This document shows, one piece after another, positions 17,896 through 26,800 of a stretch of DNA of 44,711 bases. Source of the stretch: Planctomycetota bacterium (GTDB lineage: Bacteria > Planctomycetota > JAFGQW01); NCBI GenBank assembly GCA_016935485.1, contig JAFGQW010000080.1:1-44711 (forward strand), given 5' to 3'. Positions within the stretch are counted from its first letter, which is position 1; each line of letters opens with the position of its first letter. Position numbers and translations under genes: made by a program. The notes under the pieces were generated by a model. The model did not search any database. It saw only the letters and a program-made list of their open reading frames with translations, and was not told the origin of the DNA.

Positions 17896-19274
17896 GCGTG
17901 CTCCTTCCTCGATCCGCAGAGAACCGCCTTCAGGGCGGCCGCACTGCCCTGCACGACCGCCTCCGCGATGTCGATGGGGCCCGTCGCGCCGCCGCAGAGG
18001 TAGATTCCCGCGACGGCGGTCTCGAGCGGCGCGGCGAGCGGGTCGGGCTCGCGGAAGAAGCCGTGCTCGTCGAGCTCGAGCCCGAGCGTCCTGGCGAGGC
18101 CCTCGTTCCGGTCGCTCGCCTTGAGCCCGGTGGACAGCACCACCAGCTCCGCCTCCTCGGTCGCGAGCTCGCCGGTCTCCAGATCCTCGTAGCGGAGCAC
18201 CAGGTTCCGGGTGGCCGGATCCTCGACGACGTCGTAGGGGCGCGCCTTCACGTGCCGCACGCCGGCGGCGCGCGCCTTCTCGTGAAACGCCCAGAAGCCC
18301 TTGCCGCAGGCCTTGAGGTCGTTCAGGAAGACGACGGTCTCCACCGCGGCGTCGTGCTCCTTGGTGATGAGGGTCTGCTTGGTGGCAACCATGCAGCAGA
18401 CCTTCGAGCAGTAGGGAATCCCGCCCGCGAGCCCCCGGCCCGCGCACTGGAGCCAGGCGATCTTGTGGGCCGGCCGGCCGTCGGAGGGCCGGACGATGCG
18501 GCCCGCGGTCGGTCCGCCGGCGTTCATCAGCCGCTCGAACTGCGTGTAGGTGATCACGTTCGGGTAGAGGTCGTAGCCGTGGAGCCCGCGCGACGGCCGC
18601 ACGTCCATCACGCCCGTCGCGACCACGATGGCCGAGACCTCGATGTTGCGGCTGGTGGCGGCCTGCCAGAGCCGGATCGCGTCCTTGCCCTCTTTCTGGC
18701 AGGCCTTCACGCAGAGCGCGATCGGGCACTCCCGGCACTGGCTGCAGTCGACCACGCAGCCGCCGACGCAGGCGCCCTGCGCGCGCATCGCGCCCGAGCG
18801 GCAGCGGGGATCGATCAGCACGACGTTCGGCACGGCCTGCGGAAACGGCATGTAGATGAGCTTCCGCGTGCCGCCGATCTTCCCGTCGAGCTCGTCGGGG
18901 ACGCGGACGGGGCAGGCGTCGATGCAGGCCCCGCAGCCCGTGCACTTCTCGGGGTCAACGTAGCGTGGGCGGGTCACCAGGCGCACCGCGAAGCGACCGT
19001 TCTTGCGGTTCGCCTTCTTTACCGTCGTGTTGGCAAGGATCTCGATGTTCGGGTGGTTGCCCACCTCGTACATCCGCGGGGCCTCGATGCAGATGGAGCA
19101 GTCGTTGGTGGGGAAGGTCTTGTCGAGCCGCGCCATCAGCCCGCCGATGCTCGGCGTGTCGTCCACGAGCAGCACAGCGGCTCCGTAGTCGGCCGCGTTC
19201 AGCGCGCAGGTGATGCCGGCGATGCCCGCACCGATCACCAGGATGGGCGCGCGGCTGTCGGGCGGGGCTTCCAT
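17874..19274 (-). CDS. hdrA: HdrA-like FAD/[4Fe-4S] protein without the N-terminal HdrA domain
   Basis: 466 residues from the ATG at 19274 (GAGGTG five bases upstream; an in-frame GTG at 19280 is an alternative). FAD motif VIGAGIAGITCALNAADYG at 14-32, the HdrA signature DKTFPTNDCSICIEAPRM at 51-68, and a ferredoxin motif CTGCGACIDACP at 111-122. Further cysteines cluster in CVGGCVVDCSQCRECP and in PYCSKVCCM. Paired with the longer HdrA-MvhD gene this recalls the QmoA/QmoB pair, but the cysteine loop is of HdrA type. It probably forms a complex with its neighbours; no HdrB (CCG-domain) gene is present in the window. Confidence 0.88.
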   Translation of the reverse strand: MEAPPDSRAPILVIGAGIAGITCALNAADYGAAVLLVDDTPSIGGLMARLDKTFPTNDCSICIEAPRMYEVGNHPNIEILANTTVKKANRKNGRFAVRLVTRPRYVDPEKCTGCGACIDACPVRVPDELDGKIGGTRKLIYMPFPQAVPNVVLIDPRCRSGAMRAQGACVGGCVVDCSQCRECPIALCVKACQKEGKDAIRLWQAATSRNIEVSAIVVATGVMDVRPSRGLHGYDLYPNVITYTQFERLMNAGGPTAGRIVRPSDGRPAHKIAWLQCAGRGLAGGIPYCSKVCCMVATKQTLITKEHDAAVETVVFLNDLKACGKGFWAFHEKARAAGVRHVKARPYDVVEDPATRNLVLRYEDLETGELATEEAELVVLSTGLKASDRNEGLARTLGLELDEHGFFREPDPLAAPLETAVAGIYLCGGATGPIDIAEAVVQGSAAALKAVLCGSRKEHACPTRPA

Positions 19275-19281
19275 CGCCACC

Positions 19282-19491
19282 TCAGATCTCCGTGACCACC
19301 ACCGCGGCGGACGGGCAGACCGCCACGCAGGTCGTGCAGCCGAGGCAGTTCTCGGGCCGCACGACCGCGGCTTGCCCGTGGACCTCGAACACGTCCACCG
19401 GGCAGTACCTCACGCACTCCCCGCAGCCGTCGCACCGGTCCTCATCCACGTGGACGAGATAGACCTCGAAGTCTCTGAGCTGCTTCGGCAT
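19282..19491 (-). CDS. Small 2[4Fe-4S] ferredoxin
   Basis: 69 residues with two classic cluster motifs, C20, C23, C26, C30 and C49, C52, C55, C59. The start is the ATG at 19491; a longer reading to 19692 adds only a Phe/Leu-rich translation of repeat DNA and is rejected. No good ribosome binding site is visible, because inverted repeat A begins about ten bases upstream. It ends seven bases before the HdrA start and likely serves as an electron carrier or small subunit of the Hdr-like complex. Confidence 0.9.
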   Translation of the reverse strand: MPKQLRDFEVYLVHVDEDRCDGCGECVRYCPVDVFEVHGQAAVVRPENCLGCTTCVAVCPSAAVVVTEI

Positions 19492-19502
19492 GGTCTTGTC
19501 TA

Positions 19503-19690
19503 GCCGCACGGTTTTCTTAAACACGAAGGACACGAAGGAAAAGAAGAACACGAAGAAGAAGAAGAGAAGGAAGAGCAGAAAGAAGAGGAAGTGACGAAAG
19601 AAGACGAAGAGGAAGAAGAACACGAAGAAGAAGAAGAAGAAGAGAAGAAAGGACAAGAAGAAGAGAAGCAGGAGCTGGGAGCGGGCGGGC
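19503..19690 (+). repeat. Repeat A, inverted copy, with long GAA-rich run
   Basis: Plus-strand CCGCACGGTTTTC is followed by TTAAACACGAAGGACACGAA at 19517-19536, then about 150 bases of GAAGAA and CACGAAGA. It faces the opposite way from the copies at 20161-20297 and lies on the other side of the GxxExxY gene. It is one of only two copies not in the sense direction of the neighbouring genes; the other is the right copy at 36731-36777. Confidence 0.8.
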
Positions 19691-20290
19691 AAGCCAGCGC
19701 CCGGTCCTCAGAGCACGAAGCGTCGGATGCCATCTTTCAGAACCCTCGTATTGAAGTTGATCAGAAGTCCGATGCTCACTCCCGCATGCCTCATGTACGT
19801 GAGCAGCTGCGCCTCGTGAATCGGCGCGACCTCGTCGATGCTCTTCAGTTCGACGATCAGCTTCTCCTCCACGAGAAAATCGATGCGGTAGGCCGAGTGC
19901 AGCTTCCTTCCCTTGTACTCGATGGCAACGGGCCATTGCCGCTTGAACCCGATACCGCTCAGATCCAGCTCCTGAGCAAGGCACTCGTCATACGTGGATT
20001 CGAGCAAGCCGGGTCCGAGATGCCGATGAACCTCGAGCGCGCATCCGATCACTCGGTTCGAGAGCTCGTCGAAGTCCATGCCGCCAACCTCGCACCGGCT
20101 TGTCGCCTCGCTTGTCCCCGACCTCGCCTTTCCCCGCGCTCTCGTGGTTCGGTTCCTGGTTCGTGTTTAACTCCACGGTCCGATGGCCGCACCACGCCGC
20201 GCTCGCCGCACGGCGCTCCCGCTGCTGCCTTTCTCCTTTTTTGTTCCTCTTCTTCGTGGTCTTCTCTTCCTTCGTGTCCTTCGTGTTTAA
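19517..20290. mobile_element. Candidate mobile element: GxxExxY gene between inverted repeat-A copies
   Basis: Inverted copies of about 45 bases, 19517-19560 and 20246-20290, share TTAAACACGAAGGACACGAA exactly and differ at only a few positions in the following GA-rich part. They enclose one small gene, 19708-20079. A shorter element of the same build without a gene lies at 36519-36777. Mobility is inference: no target duplication or transposase is visible. Confidence 0.4.
19708..20079 (-). CDS. GxxExxY-family protein (PD-(D/E)xK nuclease-like)
   Basis: 123 residues, typical length. The family signature is GLLESTY at 24-30. A PD-(D/E)xK-like core follows: D67 in YRIDFLV, then E77-L-K79 in IVELKS, and Q91 in EAQLLTY. 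Biological function is not established in the family to my knowledge; the fold suggests DNA cleavage. Its codon composition looks less GC-biased than its neighbours, and it has no metabolic link to them. It is bracketed by inverted copies of the intergenic repeat, suggesting it entered with them. GAGG lies eight bases before the ATG. Confidence 0.85.
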   Translation of the reverse strand: MDFDELSNRVIGCALEVHRHLGPGLLESTYDECLAQELDLSGIGFKRQWPVAIEYKGRKLHSAYRIDFLVEEKLIVELKSIDEVAPIHEAQLLTYMRHAGVSIGLLINFNTRVLKDGIRRFVL

Positions 20291-20344
20291 CTCTACCGTC
20301 CGATGGCCGCACGACGCCGCGCTCGCCGCACGGCGCTCCCGCCG
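20161..20344 (-). repeat. Two direct copies of repeat A, 120 bp apart
   Basis: Units of about 62 bases at 20161-20222 and 20281-20342 are nearly identical, each with the complement of GAGTTAAACAC next to CCGTCCGATGGCCGCAC-type sequence and GCCGCGCTCGCCGCACGGCG. On the minus strand the outer copy begins a few bases after the stop of the VOC gene (20351). The gap 20080-20350 holds nothing else apart from the leader of the GxxExxY gene. Confidence 0.85.
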
Positions 20345-20350
20345 CACGAC

Positions 20351-20773
20351 TCACCGGCCGCCCAGCTCGGCCCACGGGTAGTCGATGAGCTCGAGGAGCA
20401 CGCCGCTGAGCTTCTTCGGGTGGAGGAACGCGAACTCGCAGTCCCGAAACGGCCGCGCGCCGCCGATGAAGGGGTAGCCCTTGGCCTCGAGCTCGCCGAT
20501 GGCCTCGCGGGTGTTGTCGACGTTGAGGCTCACGAGCATGATGCCCTCGCCGCGCTTCTGGATGAACTTCGCCACGTCGCCGTCGGGAGAGGTGGACTCC
20601 ATCAGCTCGAAGCCGACCCCGCCGATCCAGTAGCGCGCGACCCGGATCTTCTCCGGCTCGTCGACGTAGGAATCATCCGGTCCGGTCTTGCCCAGCACCG
20701 GTTCCCACACCTTCCGGGCCGCGTCGAGGTCCTTCACGGCGATGCAGATATGATCGATCTTGTTCACCTTCAT
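20351..20773 (-). CDS. VOC/glyoxalase-fold protein, methylmalonyl-CoA epimerase-like but lacking key residues
   Basis: 140 residues. The overall sequence follows methylmalonyl-CoA epimerase (IDHICIAVKDLDAA, VAKFIQKRGEG, FAFLHPKKLSGVLLELIDY). H8 and the C-terminal Glu ligand are kept. The second His of the GLHH segment, a metal ligand in the Propionibacterium enzyme, is replaced (GIMLVS), and the position of the catalytic Glu in the second strand is not Glu by my alignment. So it may be another VOC enzyme or a non-catalytic protein. The ATG at 20773 has GAGGA five bases upstream; the longer frame to 20956 is repeat DNA. Confidence 0.75.
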   Translation of the reverse strand: MKVNKIDHICIAVKDLDAARKVWEPVLGKTGPDDSYVDEPEKIRVARYWIGGVGFELMESTSPDGDVAKFIQKRGEGIMLVSLNVDNTREAIGELEAKGYPFIGGARPFRDCEFAFLHPKKLSGVLLELIDYPWAELGGR

Positions 20774-20887
20774 GGGATCCTCGCCTTCCTCCGTTGCTGC
20801 CTCCGGTGTCTCGTCCGCCCCTCGGACCGCTCCGACTCCCACTCCCCGCCCTCGTCGTGCTCGTCTCTTGCCTTTCTGTGCTGCCTG

Positions 20888-21033
20888 CCTCTTCTCTTCT
20901 TCGTGTTCTTCCTTGCCTTCGTGTTCGGACGGTCTCGGCTGTCGATCAACGCTCACCGGCTCTCGGTGGCCCCCAGCGTTCGCGGCCTTCCCTCACTCCC
21001 TCACTCCCTCACTCCCTCGCTCCCTTCTTCTTC
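20888..21033 (-). repeat. Composite intergenic element (octamers, core, CACGAAG run)
   Basis: On the minus strand, starting at the TAG of the ferredoxin gene: GGAAGAAGAAGGGAGC, three to four GGGAGTGA octamers (20994-21025), GGAAGGCCGCGAACGCT, a core with CCGAGAGCCGGTGAGCGTTG and ATCGACAGCCGAGACCGTCC, then GAACACGAAGGCAAGGAAGA and a CACGAAGAAG tail. It aligns along its length with 37676-37833. Bases 20774-20887 are otherwise without a gene. Confidence 0.82.
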
Positions 21034-21240
21034 CTAGAACGTCACCTTCTCCAGCGGCACGGAGATCGCCCGGTCCGGGCAGACGCTCCCGCACTCGTTG
21101 CAGTCCTCGCAGAGGAACTCGGTCACGACGATCCGGCCATCCTGCACCCGGATCGCGGCATCCGGGCACGCCTCCACGCAGAGCGGCTGCACGGCGCCGC
21201 CGCACATCGTGCACTTGTGGTAGTCGACCTGTGCTGCCAT
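21034..21240 (-). CDS. 2[4Fe-4S] ferredoxin with widened first cluster motif
   Basis: 68 residues. The second cluster is the usual CEDCNECGSVCP (C44, C47, C50, C54). The first is stretched: C10, C13, then seven residues, C21, C25 (CTMCGGAVQPLCVEACP), a spacing unlike clostridial ferredoxins and likely to tune its potential or partner. It starts at the ATG at 21240, six bases after the neighbouring gene, and probably carries electrons for the flavoprotein encoded upstream or for the Hdr-like set. Confidence 0.88.
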   Translation of the reverse strand: MAAQVDYHKCTMCGGAVQPLCVEACPDAAIRVQDGRIVVTEFLCEDCNECGSVCPDRAISVPLEKVTF

Positions 21241-21246
21241 GGGGAG

Positions 21247-21774
21247 CTACTCCGCCTTGTAGAGGCGCCGCACGCAGCAGCCCTGGCCGCGCGGGATCGC
21301 CTTCGTGGTCTCGATCCGGTAGTGAACGTTGAAGAAGAGGTTCACGTCCTCGAGGATCGCTTCGAGGATGCGGTCGCAGCAGCGCACGTCCTCTTCCATG
21401 CTCGCGCCGTACTCCTTGGCAAACGTCGGCCAGGGGCACCGCGTCCATTCGAGGAGCACCTCGGTCGCGCTTGCGCCCTTCTGGAGCTTCACGACGGCGC
21501 CATGGCGGGTCCACTGCGCGGCGATGGCGCCGGCGAGGCTCCGGAGCCACGCGTCCTCGCCCTTGAGCCAGTTGAGCCGCGGGAGCAGACCCCGGCCGAT
21601 CTCGGCGCCGATGACGCCGGCGGCCTTCAGCCCCACCTCCAGCGGCTCGACACCGGGGCCGGCCAGCTCGAGCGCCGCCTTGCGCCAGCGGTAGTACGTG
21701 CGACCGATCTCGTCCTGGGCTCCGTGCAGGTCCCGCCAGAGCCCCGTGATTTCCTTTTCCGCATCGACGGGCAT
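21247..21774 (-). CDS. Uncharacterised Cys-containing protein, possibly ATC hydrolase-like
   Basis: 175 residues. Nothing is certain about its function. The C-terminal half has WTRCPWPTFAKEYG, VRCCDRILEAI and GQGCCVRRLY, a pattern that reminds me of the L-2-amino-thiazoline-4-carboxylate hydrolase-like family, but I hold this loosely. The five conserved-looking cysteines could bind metal. The start at 21774 has GGGAGAG upstream. It sits between a dienoyl-CoA-reductase-like flavoprotein and a ferredoxin, close enough to be co-translated, so a role beside that reductase is plausible. Confidence 0.6.
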   Translation of the reverse strand: MPVDAEKEITGLWRDLHGAQDEIGRTYYRWRKAALELAGPGVEPLEVGLKAAGVIGAEIGRGLLPRLNWLKGEDAWLRSLAGAIAAQWTRHGAVVKLQKGASATEVLLEWTRCPWPTFAKEYGASMEEDVRCCDRILEAILEDVNLFFNVHYRIETTKAIPRGQGCCVRRLYKAE

Positions 21775-21794
21775 TGCTTCTCTCCCGGTTGCCT

Positions 21795-23780
21795 CTAGAT
21801 CCTCAGACCGATCCGGTATCCGTCGTGCACGGCGCTCGACAGATTCCGGGGCACCAGCGCATCCCCGATCACGAACAGCTCGATCCCCTCGGCCTGGACG
21901 GCCGGCTTCAAGGCGTCGTTTCGCTCCCGCTCGGTCACCACCACGGTGTCGCACGCGACCGGGAACCGGTAGCCGTCGTAGGTGCGGACGACGACCGCGC
22001 CGTCCTGGATTTCCTCGATGTCGCAGTCGTTGTAGGCCGTGACCTTGTTCTGCCGGAGGTAGATCATGTAGCGCCACTTGAACGACGGGTTGATGTCGAA
22101 GCCGGCCGAGCGGTTGCGGCCGACGAGGGTGACGCGCTTGCCCTCGCGGGCGAGCTTCAGGGCGACCCCGATGCCGGGCTTTCGGTTGCCCCACACCACC
22201 ACGCGCGCGCCGACCGCGGCGGTGCCGGCCATGACGTCCAGCACGTTCACGACGTTGTCCCGCTCGAATCCGGCGCCCTGGCCCCGGACATAGACCGGGC
22301 CGGTGGCGAGCACGACCGTGTCCGGCGCCTCCTCGGCGATCCGCTCCGGGGTCACCTCGACGCCGAGGTGGAACTCCACGCCCGCCTTCTCGCACTGGGT
22401 CTTCTGGTAGTCGCGGCAGGTGAGCAGCTCCTCGTCGCCGTAGGGCGCCCGTGCCGCCTCGTTCAGCGTGCCGCCGACGACGGGCCGCCGGTCGTAGACG
22501 TGCACCTCGTGCCCGCGCTGGGCGGCCACGTAGGCGCACTCGAGCCCCGCCGGCCCGGCGCCGACCACCAGGACCGTCTTGGGCTCCGCCGCCGGCTGCG
22601 GGGTGAAGCGGGGGTCGTGCTCGTGCGCGCAGCGCGGATTGATGTAGCAGGTCATGGGCGCGTCGCGGAAGAGCCGCGCCAGACACAGGTTGCAGGCCAC
22701 GCAGAAGCGGATGTCTTCCTCGCGTCCCTCGAGCACCTTCTTCGGCATGAGCGGATCCGCGATCATCGGCCGGCACATCTCCCACACGTCCAGCTCGCCC
22801 GCCCCGATGGCGCGGTCGGGCAGATCGGGCTTGAAGAGCCGGTAGGCCATCTGGATCGGGACCTTCACGTGCTCCTTGGCGCGCTTGGCGAGGTGGAGCC
22901 ACGAGCCCATGGGCACGTCGCGGCTGATCACCGGGACGATCGATTCCTGCCAGCCGGCCGTGACGCTGATGTAGTCGACGCCGGCCTCCTCGGCGATCTG
23001 GTAGGAGGCGATCGACTCCGCGGGCGAGTTGCCGCGGACATCGTCGAGCAGCTCCTCGCAGCACAGCCGGATGCCGAGCGGCACGTCCGTGCCGCATACC
23101 GCCTTCACCGCCTGGATCACTTCCACCGCAAACCGCATGCGGCCGCGAATGTCGCCGCCGTACTCGTCCGTCCGGCGGTTGGTGTAGCTCGAGATGAAGT
23201 TCGAGAGCAGGTAGCCGACGATGCCGGAGATCTCCATGACGTCGAACCCGGCCTCGATCCCGCGGCGGGCCGCGTCGGCGTGCTCCTCAACGCCGCGCCG
23301 GATGTCCTCCTTCGACATCGCTTCCACCGGCTTGAAGACGCGCAGCCGCTGCGGCACGTAGGAGGGCGCCTGGCAGCGCTCCACCTCCACCGCGCCGACC
23401 CGGCCGCAGTGCATGAGCTGGAAGCCGGCGACGGCCCGCTCGTCGTGGATGGCGTCGGCGATCCGCTTGAGCCCGGGCACGAACCTGTCGTGCCAGGCCG
23501 CCGCCTGCCCGACGTAGCCCTGCCCCTGGCGGCCGAGGTCCATGTAGACCCCCTGCATGACGCACAGGCCGCCGACGACGCCTTCGGCGCGCGCCCGCAT
23601 GTAGGCCACGTCGGCGTCGGTGATGAAGCCCTCGGGGTCGTTGAAGTTGTCCTCGGTGGCGGCGTACTTGATCCGGTTGGGGATCGTGAGATTCCCGATC
23701 CGGATCGGCTGGAAGAGATTGGGGTAGGTCTTCGCTCCGGGATAGGAGGAGTAGTCCCACGCGAACAGGAGCTTGCTCAT
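21795..23780 (-). CDS. Old-yellow-enzyme/2,4-dienoyl-CoA reductase-type FMN/[4Fe-4S]/FAD oxidoreductase
   Basis: 661 residues, the length of FadH, enoate reductase and trimethylamine dehydrogenase relatives. Residues 1-360 form the FMN TIM barrel (LFQPIRIGNLTIPNRIKYAA near 23, SSYTNRRTDEYGG near 200). A cluster motif CVACNLCLARLF with a later Cys follows, then an FAD domain with VLVVGAGPAGLECAYVA and a pyridine nucleotide domain. Such enzymes reduce enoyl or dienoyl substrates. GGAAGGA precedes the ATG at 23780. A 112-base gap without features separates it from the ligase gene. Exact substrate unknown; an alicyclic or unsaturated acyl-CoA is likely. Confidence 0.87.
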   Translation of the reverse strand: MSKLLFAWDYSSYPGAKTYPNLFQPIRIGNLTIPNRIKYAATEDNFNDPEGFITDADVAYMRARAEGVVGGLCVMQGVYMDLGRQGQGYVGQAAAWHDRFVPGLKRIADAIHDERAVAGFQLMHCGRVGAVEVERCQAPSYVPQRLRVFKPVEAMSKEDIRRGVEEHADAARRGIEAGFDVMEISGIVGYLLSNFISSYTNRRTDEYGGDIRGRMRFAVEVIQAVKAVCGTDVPLGIRLCCEELLDDVRGNSPAESIASYQIAEEAGVDYISVTAGWQESIVPVISRDVPMGSWLHLAKRAKEHVKVPIQMAYRLFKPDLPDRAIGAGELDVWEMCRPMIADPLMPKKVLEGREEDIRFCVACNLCLARLFRDAPMTCYINPRCAHEHDPRFTPQPAAEPKTVLVVGAGPAGLECAYVAAQRGHEVHVYDRRPVVGGTLNEAARAPYGDEELLTCRDYQKTQCEKAGVEFHLGVEVTPERIAEEAPDTVVLATGPVYVRGQGAGFERDNVVNVLDVMAGTAAVGARVVVWGNRKPGIGVALKLAREGKRVTLVGRNRSAGFDINPSFKWRYMIYLRQNKVTAYNDCDIEEIQDGAVVVRTYDGYRFPVACDTVVVTERERNDALKPAVQAEGIELFVIGDALVPRNLSSAVHDGYRIGLRI

Positions 23781-23892
23781 CGGGCATCCTTCCGAAAGCC
23801 GCCGGGATCGGGCGCGGGGGCGCGGCCCGTTCCCGTCAGCAAAGATCCTTCCGTTCGTCGTCTCCGCCGCCGCGGCGCCGGCCGCCCGCGGA

Positions 23893-26800
23893 TCACACCA
23901 CCCCGAGGTCCGCCTCCTCGTACGTCGGCTTCACCTGGATCACCTCCGGCGGAGGTTCGGGCAGGAACAACGCGTCGATGCGCTTGCGGTAGTTGTTCAC
24001 CACCGCGGGCTGCACGAGCTTGCCGAGCGGGGTCAGCTCGCCGTTGCCGACGCTCGGGGGGCGATCGGCCAGCACCGCCCGCCGGACGCGCTGGTGCTTG
24101 ACCTCGATCATCGGGTTGATCCGCTCCAGCTCGGCCGCGAACAGCTCGCGCACCGCCGGGCTTGCGACGAGGTTCGCCTCGTCCACGCCGTGGTCCCGCG
24201 CCCACGCCGTGAGCGCCTCGATGTCGGGGTAGATGAGCGCGCCCACGAAGTCCTGGCCGCTGCCCTGCACGACCACGTGGCGGATGTAGCGCGATTCGGT
24301 CACGAGCGCGGTCTCGACCCGCATGGGATGGACCCGCATGCCGGTGGTGAGCTTGAAGGTGCCGTCCTTGCGGCCGAAGAGGCGGAGCCCCTCCTTGGTG
24401 TACTCGCCGAGATCCCCGGTGCGCAGCCACCCGTCGTCGGTGATCACATGGGCGGTCTCCTCCTCGGCGTCGAAGTAGCCCTCCATGACGTTCACCCCCT
24501 TCACGAGGATCTCCTGCTCGCTGTTGATGCGGAGCTTCACCCCGGGCAGCGGGAAGCCCACGTGCTGGCTCCGCCAGCGGCTGTCCGTGGTGGTGACGGC
24601 GACGCAGGGCCCCGCCTCGGTCAGCCCGTAGCCCTCCACTACGGGGATGCTGTGGCGGCGGTACTCGGCCTCCACCCGGGCGGGCAGCAGCGCGCCCGCG
24701 GAGAAGGCGAATCTCAGCCGTCCCCCGAACACGATGCGCTCGACGGCGCGGTCCTCGCGCGCGCGCTGCACGATCCGGTCGTGCGTCCAGGGCACCGCGA
24801 AGAAGACCGACGGATCGAAGACCCGCCAGTTCTCGAGCAGCCGCTCGACGTCGCGGGCATCGGCGTCCGCGAGACACAGCTCCGCGCCGTGGTAGAGCGT
24901 CATGTAGCGCTCGAACAGCCCGCCGAAGGCGTGGTGCCAGGGCAGGTGGTTCATGAAGACGTCGTTCTCGGTCAAGTCCCAGACGAGCGAGATGCCCTTC
25001 TGCTGGGAGATGAGGTGGCGGTGGCAGAGCCTGACCCCCTTGGGCGTGCCGGTGGTGCCGGAGGTGTAGGGCATCACGCACAGGTCGTCCGCCAGCACGG
25101 CCGCGACGTGGCTCTCCAGGCGCGCCTCGGGCACGCCGCCGCCAGTGGTGAGCTCGGCGAAGTCCGCCGCGCCCCAGCTCCGGCACGCCGCGTCGAAGTC
25201 CATGGCGTGGAACTTCTCGATCCAGGGGTGCCGGGCGCGCTCGATCTTGGTGAGCTGGTGGGCGCCGGACACCACGACGCAGCGCGGCCGCGTGCGCTCC
25301 AGGATGAAGCCGATCGTCTGGCCCGAGGCGGCCGCGTAGACCGGCACCGACACCGCGCCGACCGTCATCGCGGCCATCTCGGCCAGATACATCTCGGGCC
25401 GGTTCTCGGAGACCACCACGACGCGGTCGCCGCGGTTGAGCCCCTGCTCGATCAGATGGCGGGCGATCTGCCAGACCCGGGCGGCGAACGCGCCGAAGGT
25501 CAGGCTCTCGGGCCGGCCGTCCTTCCAGAACCTGAGATACGGCCGGTCGGCCCAGCGGGCGGCCCGATCCTTCAGCACCGCGCCGAGCGACGGCTCGTGC
25601 TCGCCGAGCGGGATCGGATGGGTGTACTCCTCGCCGATCTTCTTGATGCCGATCCGCTCGTCGAGCCCCCAGGCGGTCGACTGGCAGTAGGCCAGGCACG
25701 AGTCGCTCAGGAGCTGCTTGGTGAGCTCGAAGCGCTCGTCCGGCGGCCGGTTCGCGAAGGCCGGGTCGTTGGGATCCATGCCGAGCCGGTGGCCGACCAG
25801 CGTCGAGGCGGCGAAGTAGACCATGTTGGAGGCGAGCTCCTTGATGTGGGAGCACCCCAGATGGCCGCCGATTCGCCGGGTGATCTCGTTGATGACCCCG
25901 CGCTCGATCCTGAGCCCCACCAGCCGGTCGGCGAGCGTCGCCACCTCGCGGCAGACCGGAAACGGGATGCGCACCATGTCGAGCTTGCTGCGCGTGATCT
26001 GCTCGTCGGGGAGAAAGATCTCCAGCTCGAGCTTGATCAGGTGCTCGTTGTCGAGCATGGTGCCGATCAGCACCAGCTTGTCCGAGTCGGCCTCGTAGAG
26101 TTCGATCGCGAAGTTCCGCTGTGCATTGAGTTTCATGGTTCGTTTTCCCCCGGCGCCGTCGGCGCCCTGCGCCCGGCGGTGGATTGCCCTGGCCATCGAC
26201 TCCTTGACCCGGCGCTTGAGCGCGTGGAAGAGCGCCTGCTCCTGGTGCAGGCCCGCGTTGCCGGCGTAGCGCGCGAGCGGGGTGAGGATCCACTCCTCGT
26301 TGGAGAAGAGCTGGATGGAGGCCAGCCCCGCGTCGAGCGCGTCGCGAAAGGACTTGAGCGAGCTCGTCACATGGCCCGAGTGGGCGAGAATCGTGGCCCG
26401 GTGGCCGGCCCAGATGTCCTCGTAGCGGGCCTCCGGCGGATAGGCGCCGGCCGCCTGGCCGACGTCGAACACCGCGCGCGTGATCTCCCCGACGAAATCG
26501 GCCTTGGTGGGGTCCTTGCACAGGTCGCCCATCCTCAGATCGATCAGCTCGCCGTCGGCCTTGACGGTGTGGATGAGGCCGCCCACGTTGAGCACGATCG
26601 AGATCATGGCCTTGTCGAACTCGATGCGGGTGCCGGGCACGCCGCGGGCGTGCTGGAACGGGTAGTCGTGGGCGGTGAGCACGGTCTCGATCCGTTCCCG
26701 CGCGGTCTCGCCGCCGCCCGCGAAGACGATCAGCCCCTTGCGCTCGAGGAGATAGACCGTGTCGGCGCCGGCGCCGCGCCGCCCGCCCGCCTGGAGCGAC

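Noticed and set aside
19492-19692. Phe/Leu-rich N-terminal extension of the ferredoxin, resembling a membrane anchor
   Set aside because: It is the complement of the GAA run; Phe/Leu/Val come from TTC-rich repeat DNA, and the ferredoxin is complete from 19491.
19591-20388. Plus-strand frame of 265 codons starting with a Glu/Lys-rich stretch
   Set aside because: It is the translation of GAA repeats and the complement of the GxxExxY gene; no domain is recognisable.
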